Positions 1 through 5,724 of a DNA stretch of 7,165 nt are shown piece after piece. The notes under the pieces are model-generated. The model did no database searches and was not told where the DNA came from. It worked only from the letters and a program-made list of their open reading frames with translations. Numbering within the stretch: position 1 is the stretch's first letter; each line of letters starts with the position of its first letter. Origin of the DNA: Balneolaceae bacterium (lineage in GTDB: Bacteria; Bacteroidota; Rhodothermia; Balneolales; Balneolaceae); contig PWFZ01000460.1 in the NCBI GenBank assembly GCA_003555185.1, forward strand, positions 1 to 7,165. The letters run 5' to 3'. The translations under genes were made by a program, and so were the position numbers.

Positions 1-1
1 T

Positions 2-715
2 AACAGACCCGAAAAATTAAATGCACTTAATCAAACCGTACTGGATGAAATCTCACAGGTGTTGGGTGAGGTTGAAAACAACGATTCGGTTAAAGGCTTG
101 ATGATTACCGGCGCAGGTAAAAAAGCATTTGTTGCGGGAGCAGATATTAAGGAATTATCAAACCTGGACCGCAAAACAGGAGAGGAACTCTCCAAAAAAG
201 GGCAGGAGATTTTTAATAAAATTGAAATGTGCACAAAACCGGTAGTTGCGATTGTGAATGGCTACGCAATGGGCGGTGGTGCTGAACTGGCGATGGCCTG
301 CCATATTCGAATTGCTACAAAAAATGCCGTATTTGGATTGCCGGAAGTTTCATTGGGGCTAATTCCCGGTTATGGTGGTACTCAACGGCTCACACGACTA
401 GTCGGTAAAGCCAAAGCATTCGAATTTATTTTAACAGGAGGGCAAATTCCTGCCGAAAAAGCGTTGGAAATTGGCCTTGTAAATCAGGTGAGTAGTGGTG
501 ACGGCCATGAAGAAGCGAATACAATTCTGGGCAAGATACTGAAAAACGGACCGGTTGCTATTTCGAAAGCAATAGCGGCAATTAACGCTACAGAATCGGA
601 CAATGGATATGCTGAAGAAGCATCCCTTTTCGGTGAACTTTGCGAAACAGAAGATTTTAAAGAAGGGACATCAGCGTTTTTAGAAAAACGAAAAGCACAA
701 TTTACAGGTAAGTAG
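2..715 (+). CDS. Enoyl-CoA hydratase/isomerase (crotonase) family protein, 5'-truncated by the window edge
   Basis: The likely role is hydration of trans-2-enoyl-CoA to 3-hydroxyacyl-CoA in beta-oxidation or a related acyl-CoA pathway, in the cytosol. The reading frame is open from base 2 and begins with NRPEKLNALN, the conserved crotonase N-terminal strand, so about 15-20 residues are missing and a GTG at 59 is not the true start. There are 237 visible residues. Family landmarks in order are AFVAGADIKEL (oxyanion-hole/CoA-binding region), GYAMGGGAELAMAC with the first catalytic Glu (visible residue 95), FGLPEVSLGLIPGYGGTQRL with the second catalytic Glu (visible residue 114), and the C-terminal SAFLEKRKAQF. 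Both acid residues typical of true hydratases (rat mitochondrial enzyme Glu144 and Glu164) are present, which favours hydratase over isomerase activity. Chain-length preference and pathway cannot be told. A 276-bp gap with hairpins separates it from the next gene. Confidence 0.95.
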   Translation, partial: NRPEKLNALNQTVLDEISQVLGEVENNDSVKGLMITGAGKKAFVAGADIKELSNLDRKTGEELSKKGQEIFNKIEMCTKPVVAIVNGYAMGGGAELAMACHIRIATKNAVFGLPEVSLGLIPGYGGTQRLTRLVGKAKAFEFILTGGQIPAEKALEIGLVNQVSSGDGHEEANTILGKILKNGPVAISKAIAAINATESDNGYAEEASLFGELCETEDFKEGTSAFLEKRKAQFTGK

Positions 716-717
716 CC

Positions 718-750
718 CGGACGTCCCCGTCCGAGAGCCATCGGTTGAAA
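718..750. repeat. Degenerate copy of a dispersed intergenic repeat module, with a small hairpin
   Basis: CGGACG (718-723) and CGTCCG (728-733) form a perfect 6-bp stem with a TCCC loop, 2 nt after the crotonase stop codon. The 11-mer CCGTCCGAGAG at 727-737 recurs exactly at 5647-5657. In both places a looser match follows a few bases later (GGTTGAAA here, GTGTTTGAAA there). I infer that both belong to one family of short intergenic repeats. Two copies in one window cannot establish the family. Confidence 0.4.
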
Positions 751-793
751 AAGACCCGTGATGTCTTTGAAGACATCACGGGTCTGGTGTTTT
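747..793. terminator. Perfect 16-bp inverted repeat, candidate terminator
   Basis: Arms 752-767 and 770-785 are exact reverse complements (AGACCCGTGATGTCTT and its partner) around a nominal 2-nt centre, so the innermost pairs would open into the loop. On the + strand the first T-run (790-793) begins 4 nt after the stem. On the minus strand the stem runs straight into five Ts (complement of 747-751). It could end transcription of the crotonase gene, and as a structure it looks better in the opposite direction. It may also be a repeat element that serves as a terminator. No SD or coding signal is seen in it. Confidence 0.6.
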
Positions 794-819
794 CGATATC
801 ATGCAACTGTTGAATAAAC

Positions 820-871
820 TTTCGGAGTCAGATTTTTTTTGAAAAGAGTGATTCCGAAACAGGAGCTTCGG
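820..871 (+). other. Two overlapping, mutually exclusive stem-loops upstream of the CNNM transporter gene
   Basis: Stem A pairs 820-830 (TTTCGGAGTCA) with 849-859 (TGATTCCGAAA): 11 positions, one of them a G-U pair, with an 18-nt loop containing eight Ts (833-840). Stem B pairs CCGAA (854-858) with TTCGG (867-871). Both use 854-858, so they cannot form together. The segment lies 121-172 nt before the ATG at 992. Alternative pairing is compatible with an attenuator-type leader, but also with a degraded repeat. I do not recognise a known riboswitch class, and the rest of the gap (872-991) shows no clear promoter. Confidence 0.3.
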
Positions 872-991
872 GTTGCACCACAACAAAGAACCTATAGATG
901 TATCACTATTTTAAGTGCATAATTGTTACATTGAAGGTCAAATTACTTCGTTTTCACAATCTGTAAATTGATTCGGTAGAAATACATCTGA

Positions 992-2275
992 ATGACTGAA
1001 ACGTTTATTATTATTGGTACCGTCTTGTTGAGTGGGTTTTTCTCGGGGTCAGAAATTGCCTTTGTTTCGGCCAACCGATTAAAACTAGAGATTGAGAGTA
1101 GAAAAGGGTCACTCATCGCCCGTTCTATTGCCTTCTTTAACGAGAAGCCAGAGACATTTTTGACAACTACGCTGGTTGGGAATAATATTGTCAATGTTCT
1201 TTATGCGACATTAATGGCTATTTTTCTTCTCGAGCCAACTCAACAGATTTACGAATTGTGGGTGGGCAATGTGCCATCCACCGCCGTGGTTTTGTTGGTT
1301 CAGACGGTCATTGCCTCGCTGATTATTATGATTTTTGGAGAGATTTTGCCCAAAGCCATTTTCCGAATTCAGGCGGACTTTATGATTAGGGTTGTGGCGG
1401 TTCCACTTCGTGTCTTGAATGTGGTTCTTCGTCCCCTTATTTCATTGTCAAACTCCTCGTCGAGCATTCTTATTAAATGGTTAAAGACAGGAAGCGAACG
1501 GAATGAAAAAGTATTTCGGCGACAGGATATGGAGATGATTTTTAAAGAACTGAGGGATACGGGGGGTGGAGAAGATTTTGATCAGGATGATTCTCAGATT
1601 CTGCATAACGTACTCGAACTTTCTAACAAGCGTGTGAAAGATACGATGGTGCCACGAACAGAAATGGTGGCAATCGATCAAAGCTCTTCTTTGGAAGATC
1701 TTCAGAAAACATTTATCACATCCGGATATTCAAAAATTCCTGTGTATCAGGATAATATAGATGATGTGATCGGAGTTGTTTTTGCCTACGACCTGTTTAA
1801 TGATCCCGATTCTATATCAGAAATTATTCGTCCTGTAAAATTGATTCCTGCCAGCAAAAAGTCGAAAGATCTTCTTGCTGAATTTCGCCAAAGCAACAGT
1901 TCCGTTGCCATTGTAATTGATGAATACGGAGGAACTGCAGGTATGGTTACGATTGAGGATCTGATTGAGGAAGTGGTAGGAGATATCCAGGATGAGTACG
2001 ATAAAGAACAGGATCTCATCAAAAAAATAGATCCAAATACGTTTATTCTCAGCGGTAATGTAGAGCTGGATGAACTGGAGGAGAAGTTCCCTCAAATTAA
2101 TCTGCAGGATGAAAAAGATGAGTTTGAAACAGTGGCCGGATATATTATTAACCACACCGGACGAATTCCTAAAGTGAATGAAGAACTTATTATTCACGGC
2201 AATAAATTTATCATCAGCAAGGCAACTCCTAATAAACTAGATACTGTTAAGCTGATCATTCAGGAAAGTGATTAA
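992..2275 (+). CDS. CNNM/CorC-family ("hemolysin-like") transmembrane protein with CBS pair, probable Mg2+/divalent cation transporter
   Basis: This 427-residue inner-membrane protein has the full CorB/CorC architecture. A CNNM membrane domain covers about residues 1-190, with hydrophobic helices near 4-24, 60-82, 96-118 and 130-150. A CBS pair covers about 212-335 (VKDTMVPRTEM at 215-225, YSKIPVY at 246-252, VAIVIDEYGGTAGMVTIEDL at 305-324). A C-terminal CorC_HlyC domain covers about 345-425 (DEFETVAGYI, GRIP). The conserved SGSE in helix 1, VGNN (62-65) in helix 2 and GEILPK (116-121) in helix 3 are the motifs that line the Mg2+ site in structurally known relatives. Family members export or otherwise transport Mg2+, and the CBS pair senses Mg-ATP. 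The hemolysin name is historical. A TGA lies directly before the ATG at 992, so this is the only reasonable upstream start; no Shine-Dalgarno is visible. GldE of gliding Bacteroidota belongs to the same family and cannot be excluded, but no gld neighbour is present. The gene appears to be monocistronic. Confidence 0.93.
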   Translation: MTETFIIIGTVLLSGFFSGSEIAFVSANRLKLEIESRKGSLIARSIAFFNEKPETFLTTTLVGNNIVNVLYATLMAIFLLEPTQQIYELWVGNVPSTAVVLLVQTVIASLIIMIFGEILPKAIFRIQADFMIRVVAVPLRVLNVVLRPLISLSNSSSSILIKWLKTGSERNEKVFRRQDMEMIFKELRDTGGGEDFDQDDSQILHNVLELSNKRVKDTMVPRTEMVAIDQSSSLEDLQKTFITSGYSKIPVYQDNIDDVIGVVFAYDLFNDPDSISEIIRPVKLIPASKKSKDLLAEFRQSNSSVAIVIDEYGGTAGMVTIEDLIEEVVGDIQDEYDKEQDLIKKIDPNTFILSGNVELDELEEKFPQINLQDEKDEFETVAGYIINHTGRIPKVNEELIIHGNKFIISKATPNKLDTVKLIIQESD

Positions 2276-2406
2276 AAGAATGTGGAATAGAATCTTAGTC
2301 AATAGATAAATCTAAAAGTCCCCCTTATTAAAGGATCTTTGCTTTATATAGTTGGTTCAGAATTAGAAAAATGAATCCTTAATGACTAAAACCGAGCGTT
2401 GTAGTT

Positions 2407-2460
2407 GCGAAGACATGCTTCGCGGATGTCCATCAGAACCTGGGAAATGCGATGGACACC
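2407..2460. repeat. Two adjacent perfect palindromes (REP-like)
   Basis: The first hairpin pairs GCGAAG (2407-2412) with CTTCGC (2418-2423) around ACATG. The second begins at the next base and pairs TGTCCATC (2427-2434) with GATGGACA (2451-2458), a perfect 8-bp stem with a 16-nt loop. It can gain two more G-C pairs (2424-2425 with 2459-2460) if A2426 is bulged. Tandem hairpins of this size between genes are typical of REP-type elements. A structured non-coding RNA is the alternative. Confidence 0.45.
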
Positions 2461-2480
2461 CCTCTAAATCTCGCTTGCGC

Positions 2481-2520
2481 GTACAAAAAATGAGCCCCTT
2501 GTTAGGGGAGACTTTTGTGC
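2481..2520. terminator. Candidate bidirectional terminator-like hairpin
   Basis: CCCCT (2495-2499) pairs with AGGGG (2504-2508) around TGTT. An outer stem, GTACAAAA (2481-2488) with TTTTGTGC (2513-2520), adds eight pairs including one G-U. On the + strand four Ts follow the inner stem after a 4-nt gap. On the minus strand six Ts (complement of 2485-2490) follow at a similar distance. It lies more than 200 nt after the transporter stop codon, so a role in ending that transcript is possible but unproven. Confidence 0.35.
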
Positions 2521-2535
2521 ATCTACAATTTTATA

Positions 2536-2565
2536 ATTGAACACAGGCCAATAGCTTTCTATTTG
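2536..2565 (+). promoter_or_regulatory. Weak candidate promoter for the ATPase-pheA pair
   Basis: ATTG (2536-2539) and TCTATTTG (2558-2565) lie 18 nt apart. They resemble the Bacteroidota housekeeping promoter (TTTG about -33, TAnnTTTG about -7), each with one mismatch. Transcription would start roughly 50 nt before the ATG at 2621. This assumes that the host uses a Bacteroidota-like primary sigma factor. Confidence 0.2.
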
Positions 2566-2620
2566 AATCTATTTTATGAAAACATCGTAGTTCATAGAAT
2601 AACCAAACCAAACATCTTCT

Positions 2621-4330
2621 ATGATTGATCATTATCCCGATTGGGCAAAAGAGCTCGCAAAAAAATATTTAGGCCGAAACCTGAACCAGTTTATTCTGCA
2701 CGGTAATGTGCACGATCTTGTACGGATCAATAATGATGCCGGCCGATTTCAGCGATTAAAAACATTTTTGTCGGATGATTTTTTTGGCGCCCGCGATATT
2801 GTCATTTTTTATGATAGAGCTTCCGGGATCTACTTTCGGGATCAAAAATCACAGGTAGATTTTAATCAGGCCCTGGCCGGACGGGATTCCATAGCGGGTA
2901 CGGAATACAGCAAGAAACTTCCCAAAGATCCGGTAGGCGCTTTTTCTGTTCTGGAACAATATTTTAGGTCACGGTTAGATCAGCGAAAAAGTATTGCGCT
3001 TATTATTGATTATGCTGAAACCATTGTGCCGATGAATGAGGCCGGAAGTATTGGTTCTGAAGATCGGAATGCATTGGTTTATCTTTTGAAATGGGCTCAT
3101 GATCCTCTCTTTTTGGCTTCTGATTTTACCACAGCTCTGCTTACAGAAAATTTATCTGATTTAAATAAAACGCTGACTCAACATCCTTTTTCTTCAGACA
3201 TTCGAATTTCACTGCCGGATGAAACAGGGCGACTGCAGTTTCTTGAACAGTGGGAAGGTGATAAGCCATTTGCGGACATTTCTAAAGTGAAGAAGCACGT
3301 GATGGCACAAATGACGGCAGGCTTAGGGTACATCAAACTGCAGGGGATTTTGTCATCAGCTGTGGAAAACAATGAAACCATTACGTTTGATTCGCTCACA
3401 AAGCTAAAGAAGGAGCTGATTGAAGCGGAAGCATACGGGTTGCTGGAATTTGTATCTGTCTCGCAAACGCTGGACTCTGTTGCCGGCCACACCAACGTGA
3501 AAAAACACCTTAGATCGGCAGTGCACGCATTACAGGCAGGACGGCGTGATGTGATCCCAATGGGATATCTTATTTGTGGTCCGGTTGGAACCGGTAAAAC
3601 ATTTTTGGTTACCTGTTTTTCGGGTGAAGTTGGAATTCCCATGGTAAAACTGAAGAATTTTCGGAGTCAGTGGCAGGGTGTGACAGAAGGGAATTTGGAA
3701 AAGATTTTAAACCTGCTCAGAGCGATGTCTCCCGTAGCGGTGATGATTGATGAAGCGGACGCTTATCTCGGAAACAGAAGTTCATCGGGTGACAGCGGTG
3801 TTTCGAGCAGGGTATTTTCGCAGATTGCCACGTTTATGAGTGACACAGATAATCGCGGAAAAATCATCTGGTTTTTAATGACGGCTCGTCCCGATTTAAT
3901 GCCGATTGATTTAAAGCGTCAGGGACGGGCAGAGGAGCATATCGCTCTGTTTCCACCCGAAACGGAAGAGGAGAGAGTTGAACTTTTTGAGGTGATGAAG
4001 AATAAAACAGGACTTCAAATGACTAAAAATGAAGTTCCAAATAGCATACGGAAAGGAAAGGTTATCTATTCAGGCGCCGATATGGAGGCAGCACTGACAA
4101 GAGCAAAATTTCGCGCTGCTGCAGAAGGTGAAAAATTAGTATCGCCGGAAATGCTGGAGCAGGTATTTGAAGATTTTCTGCCGCCAACCTATCCTGAGGA
4201 GGTGGAACTGCAAACATTATCCGCTGTTATTGAAAGCACTTCAAAAGCGCTATTGCCGGATCGATTCCGTAATTTATCGAGAGATAAAATTTTACGTCGA
4301 ATTGAAGAATTAAAGAAAACGATACGATAA
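2621..4330 (+). CDS. AAA family ATPase (classic AAA clade) with a degenerate N-terminal AAA-like domain
   Basis: This is a 569-residue, apparently cytosolic protein with no signal peptide or membrane segment. The C-terminal half (about 285-520) is an active-looking AAA module. It has the entry motif LDSVAGHTNVKKHL (284-297), Walker A GPVGTGKT (320-327), a pore-loop-like SQWQGVTEGN (349-358) with aromatic Trp351, and Walker B VAVMIDEAD (372-380). The second region of homology is near 416-441, with Arg433 and Arg436 at the arginine-finger positions. The sensor-1 motif normally written TNRPD is TARPD here (421-425). The N-terminal part (about 1-250) has no P-loop but contains a Walker-B-like SIALIIDYAE (124-133) and a sensor-1-like TALLTENLSDLN (171-182), suggesting a decayed AAA fold. 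There is no protease or zinc motif, so it is not an FtsH. A Ycf46-like or Cdc48/proteasome-ATPase-like remodelling ATPase fits best. Substrate and role are unknown. Its stop is 4 nt before pheA. Confidence 0.88.
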   Translation: MIDHYPDWAKELAKKYLGRNLNQFILHGNVHDLVRINNDAGRFQRLKTFLSDDFFGARDIVIFYDRASGIYFRDQKSQVDFNQALAGRDSIAGTEYSKKLPKDPVGAFSVLEQYFRSRLDQRKSIALIIDYAETIVPMNEAGSIGSEDRNALVYLLKWAHDPLFLASDFTTALLTENLSDLNKTLTQHPFSSDIRISLPDETGRLQFLEQWEGDKPFADISKVKKHVMAQMTAGLGYIKLQGILSSAVENNETITFDSLTKLKKELIEAEAYGLLEFVSVSQTLDSVAGHTNVKKHLRSAVHALQAGRRDVIPMGYLICGPVGTGKTFLVTCFSGEVGIPMVKLKNFRSQWQGVTEGNLEKILNLLRAMSPVAVMIDEADAYLGNRSSSGDSGVSSRVFSQIATFMSDTDNRGKIIWFLMTARPDLMPIDLKRQGRAEEHIALFPPETEEERVELFEVMKNKTGLQMTKNEVPNSIRKGKVIYSGADMEAALTRAKFRAAAEGEKLVSPEMLEQVFEDFLPPTYPEEVELQTLSAVIESTSKALLPDRFRNLSRDKILRRIEELKKTIR

Positions 4331-4334
4331 ACTT

Positions 4335-5483
4335 ATGGCCGATAAGTCTCTAAAGGAAATTCGGAAAATAATCGACAATCTTGATGATACCATCATTAAG
4401 GCACTGGCTGATCGTCAGAGTATTGTACAGGATGTTCTGCGTGATAAGCTGGAGTCATCAAAGGGAATCAGAGATTCCGAGCGGGAAGATGCCATGATGG
4501 AATCTATCCGTAAAAAGGCAGTTAATGCCGGAATGGATCCCTATTTTTTGGAGCAGCTTTTTAAGGAAGTGATTAATCATTCCGTTCGGTATCAGACTCA
4601 GGCGCTGGTCGATCATCAAAACGAGAAAAGTGAAGAAGAGACGATTCGGGTAGCTTATCAGGGAACTGATGGTGCATTTAGTCACCAGGCCGCCATGAAG
4701 CACTTTGAGCAGCGTTACACGAATGTAGAGTGTATTGGGTACACCCGGTTTGATCAGGCCGCTGAGGCAGTGGAAAATGAAGATGTGGATGTTGCTATAC
4801 TTCCGATCGAAAATACTACAGCGGGATCCATCAACGATACATATGATTTGCTGAACGAGAAAAAGCTGTTTATTTCCGGTGAGGAAGTTTTGCGAATTAT
4901 TCACTGTTTAATGGCGCCCAAGAAAGTGAAAATTGATAATATTCGACGAGTGCTGTCTCATCCGCAGGCGATCGCACAATGCAGTCGGTTTTTAGCCGGC
5001 CTTTCCCGATGCCATGTCGAAAGTTATTTTGATACAGCCATGGCTGCACGAAAAGTTCGGAATGATGGCGATTTGTCGCAGGCCGCAATCGGTAGTGCTT
5101 ATGCCGCGGATATTTATGATCTGAAAATTTTGAAACGGGACCTGGCTAATCAAAAAGAGAATTTCACCCGTTTTGTAGTCGTGGAACGAGAAGAAGTAAA
5201 GTGCGATCCACAACTGTCGTGTAAAACATCGCTAATCTTTGCTACTGTAGATGAAAAAGGAGCGTTACTTAGCTGCCTGAATCTTTTGGGCGATCACGGA
5301 ATAAATATGACCAAACTGGAGTCGCGCCCGCGGCCACATCATCCCTGGCAATCGCTGTTTTATCTGGATGTAGAAGGCAATACACAGGAAATGCGCGTTG
5401 CTGATGCGCTGGAGAAACTGAAGAAAAAAGCACAGTATGTAAAGGTTCTGGGCAGTTATCCGGTTCGGGAAGGGAAGTGGTAG
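4335..5483 (+). CDS. pheA: Bifunctional chorismate mutase/prephenate dehydratase (P-protein)
   Basis: This cytosolic enzyme converts chorismate to prephenate and then to phenylpyruvate in phenylalanine synthesis. Its 382 residues are close to the usual P-protein length. Residues 1-92 form an AroQ chorismate mutase. Every E. coli active-site residue has a counterpart one position earlier: Arg10, Arg27, Lys38, Asp47, Arg50, Glu51 and Gln87. Residues about 104-283 form the prephenate dehydratase domain, with VAYQGTDGAFSHQAA, LPIENTTAGSIND, VLSHPQAIAQC and the catalytic TRF motif at 278-280. Residues about 297-375 form an ACT domain with GALL (309-312) and ESRP (329-332), the motifs that bind phenylalanine, so feedback inhibition is expected. 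The start lies 4 nt after the ATPase stop, implying co-transcription and possibly translational coupling. No Shine-Dalgarno is visible. No other aromatic-pathway gene is in the window. Confidence 0.96.
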   Translation: MADKSLKEIRKIIDNLDDTIIKALADRQSIVQDVLRDKLESSKGIRDSEREDAMMESIRKKAVNAGMDPYFLEQLFKEVINHSVRYQTQALVDHQNEKSEEETIRVAYQGTDGAFSHQAAMKHFEQRYTNVECIGYTRFDQAAEAVENEDVDVAILPIENTTAGSINDTYDLLNEKKLFISGEEVLRIIHCLMAPKKVKIDNIRRVLSHPQAIAQCSRFLAGLSRCHVESYFDTAMAARKVRNDGDLSQAAIGSAYAADIYDLKILKRDLANQKENFTRFVVVEREEVKCDPQLSCKTSLIFATVDEKGALLSCLNLLGDHGINMTKLESRPRPHHPWQSLFYLDVEGNTQEMRVADALEKLKKKAQYVKVLGSYPVREGKW

Positions 5484-5539
5484 CTTTTACAGAATTTACT
5501 CTGACTTGGTTAATCAATACGAATTTGGTAAATATCGTA

Positions 5540-5551
5540 GGTTTATAAACC
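5540..5551. promoter_or_regulatory. Perfect 12-bp palindrome downstream of pheA
   Basis: GGTTTATAAACC is a perfect palindrome 57 nt after the pheA stop codon and 173 nt before the sensor-gene ATG. An imperfect palindrome, TTGGTTAATCAA (5506-5517), lies just upstream. Either could be a regulator-binding site for the sensor gene, but AT-rich palindromes of this length also arise by chance. Confidence 0.2.
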
Positions 5552-5580
5552 GTTATTAAACTGCGATTGTATCCAGTAAA

Positions 5581-5671
5581 AGACTTTGAAAAACACCCGT
5601 CAGACGGCTGATAGTTGCTCATTAGCAAAGTATTCATTTTCTAAAGCCGTCCGAGAGGTGTTTGAAAGTCT
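5581..5671. repeat. Long imperfect inverted repeat (REP/MITE-like) between pheA and the sensor gene
   Basis: The core arms 5591-5609 and 5645-5663 match at 16 of 19 positions as reverse complements. The match resumes outward with AGACTTT (5581-5587) against AAAGTCT (5665-5671) if two bases are bulged. Overall the arms are 27-29 nt with a 35-nt spacer that has no obvious function. The right arm contains CCGTCCGAGAG (5647-5657), identical to 727-737. No T-tract follows directly, so it is a poor intrinsic terminator, yet nothing better is visible after pheA. The whole gap 5484-5724 has no other gene. Confidence 0.55.
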
Positions 5672-5724
5672 CACCTAAAATAGAGTTATCCAATCTACTG
5701 TATAACCGATTTAAATAGATTGAC

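Larger units (their letters stand above)
2314..2520. repeat. Composite intergenic block bounded by imperfect inverted copies of one motif
   Basis: This block fills most of the 345-bp gap between the transporter and ATPase genes. AAAAGTC at 2314-2320 is repeated inverted as GACTTTT at 2510-2516. Reading inward from both ends the similarity continues through a C-rich then G-rich motif, with about 17 of 22 positions matching when I align them by hand. Between the ends lie two adjacent hairpins (2407-2460). No ORF of useful length or transposase is present. It resembles a non-autonomous MITE or a cluster of REP-like palindromes, and I see no target-site duplication that would prove mobility. Confidence 0.35.

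Noticed and set aside
801..842. 13-codon ORF (MQLLNKLSESDFF) and an overlapping 27-codon open frame (814-897) in the gap before the transporter
   Set aside because: Both are too short, have no ribosome binding site and overlap the hairpin arms. A decayed gene or repeat is possible but cannot be supported.
944..950. TACTTCG as a Bacteroidota-type -7 box for the transporter gene
   Set aside because: It does not fit TAnnTTTG, and the only support is a common TTG about 18 nt upstream.
3178..3642. 154-codon minus-strand ORF
   Set aside because: It lies wholly inside the AAA ATPase gene, antisense to its linker and Walker A region, and its translation shows no domain pattern.
4458..4904. 148-codon minus-strand ORF
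   Set aside because: It is antisense to the well-conserved chorismate mutase and dehydratase domains of pheA, and is best explained as a shadow frame.
5269..5637. 122-codon minus-strand ORF covering the pheA 3' end and the gap
   Set aside because: It overlaps the conserved ACT domain and the inverted repeat, and its translation shows no recognisable motif.
5701..5706. TATAAC as a -10 box for the sensor gene
   Set aside because: No -35-like hexamer lies at the right distance, and the hexamer is expected by chance in AT-rich DNA.
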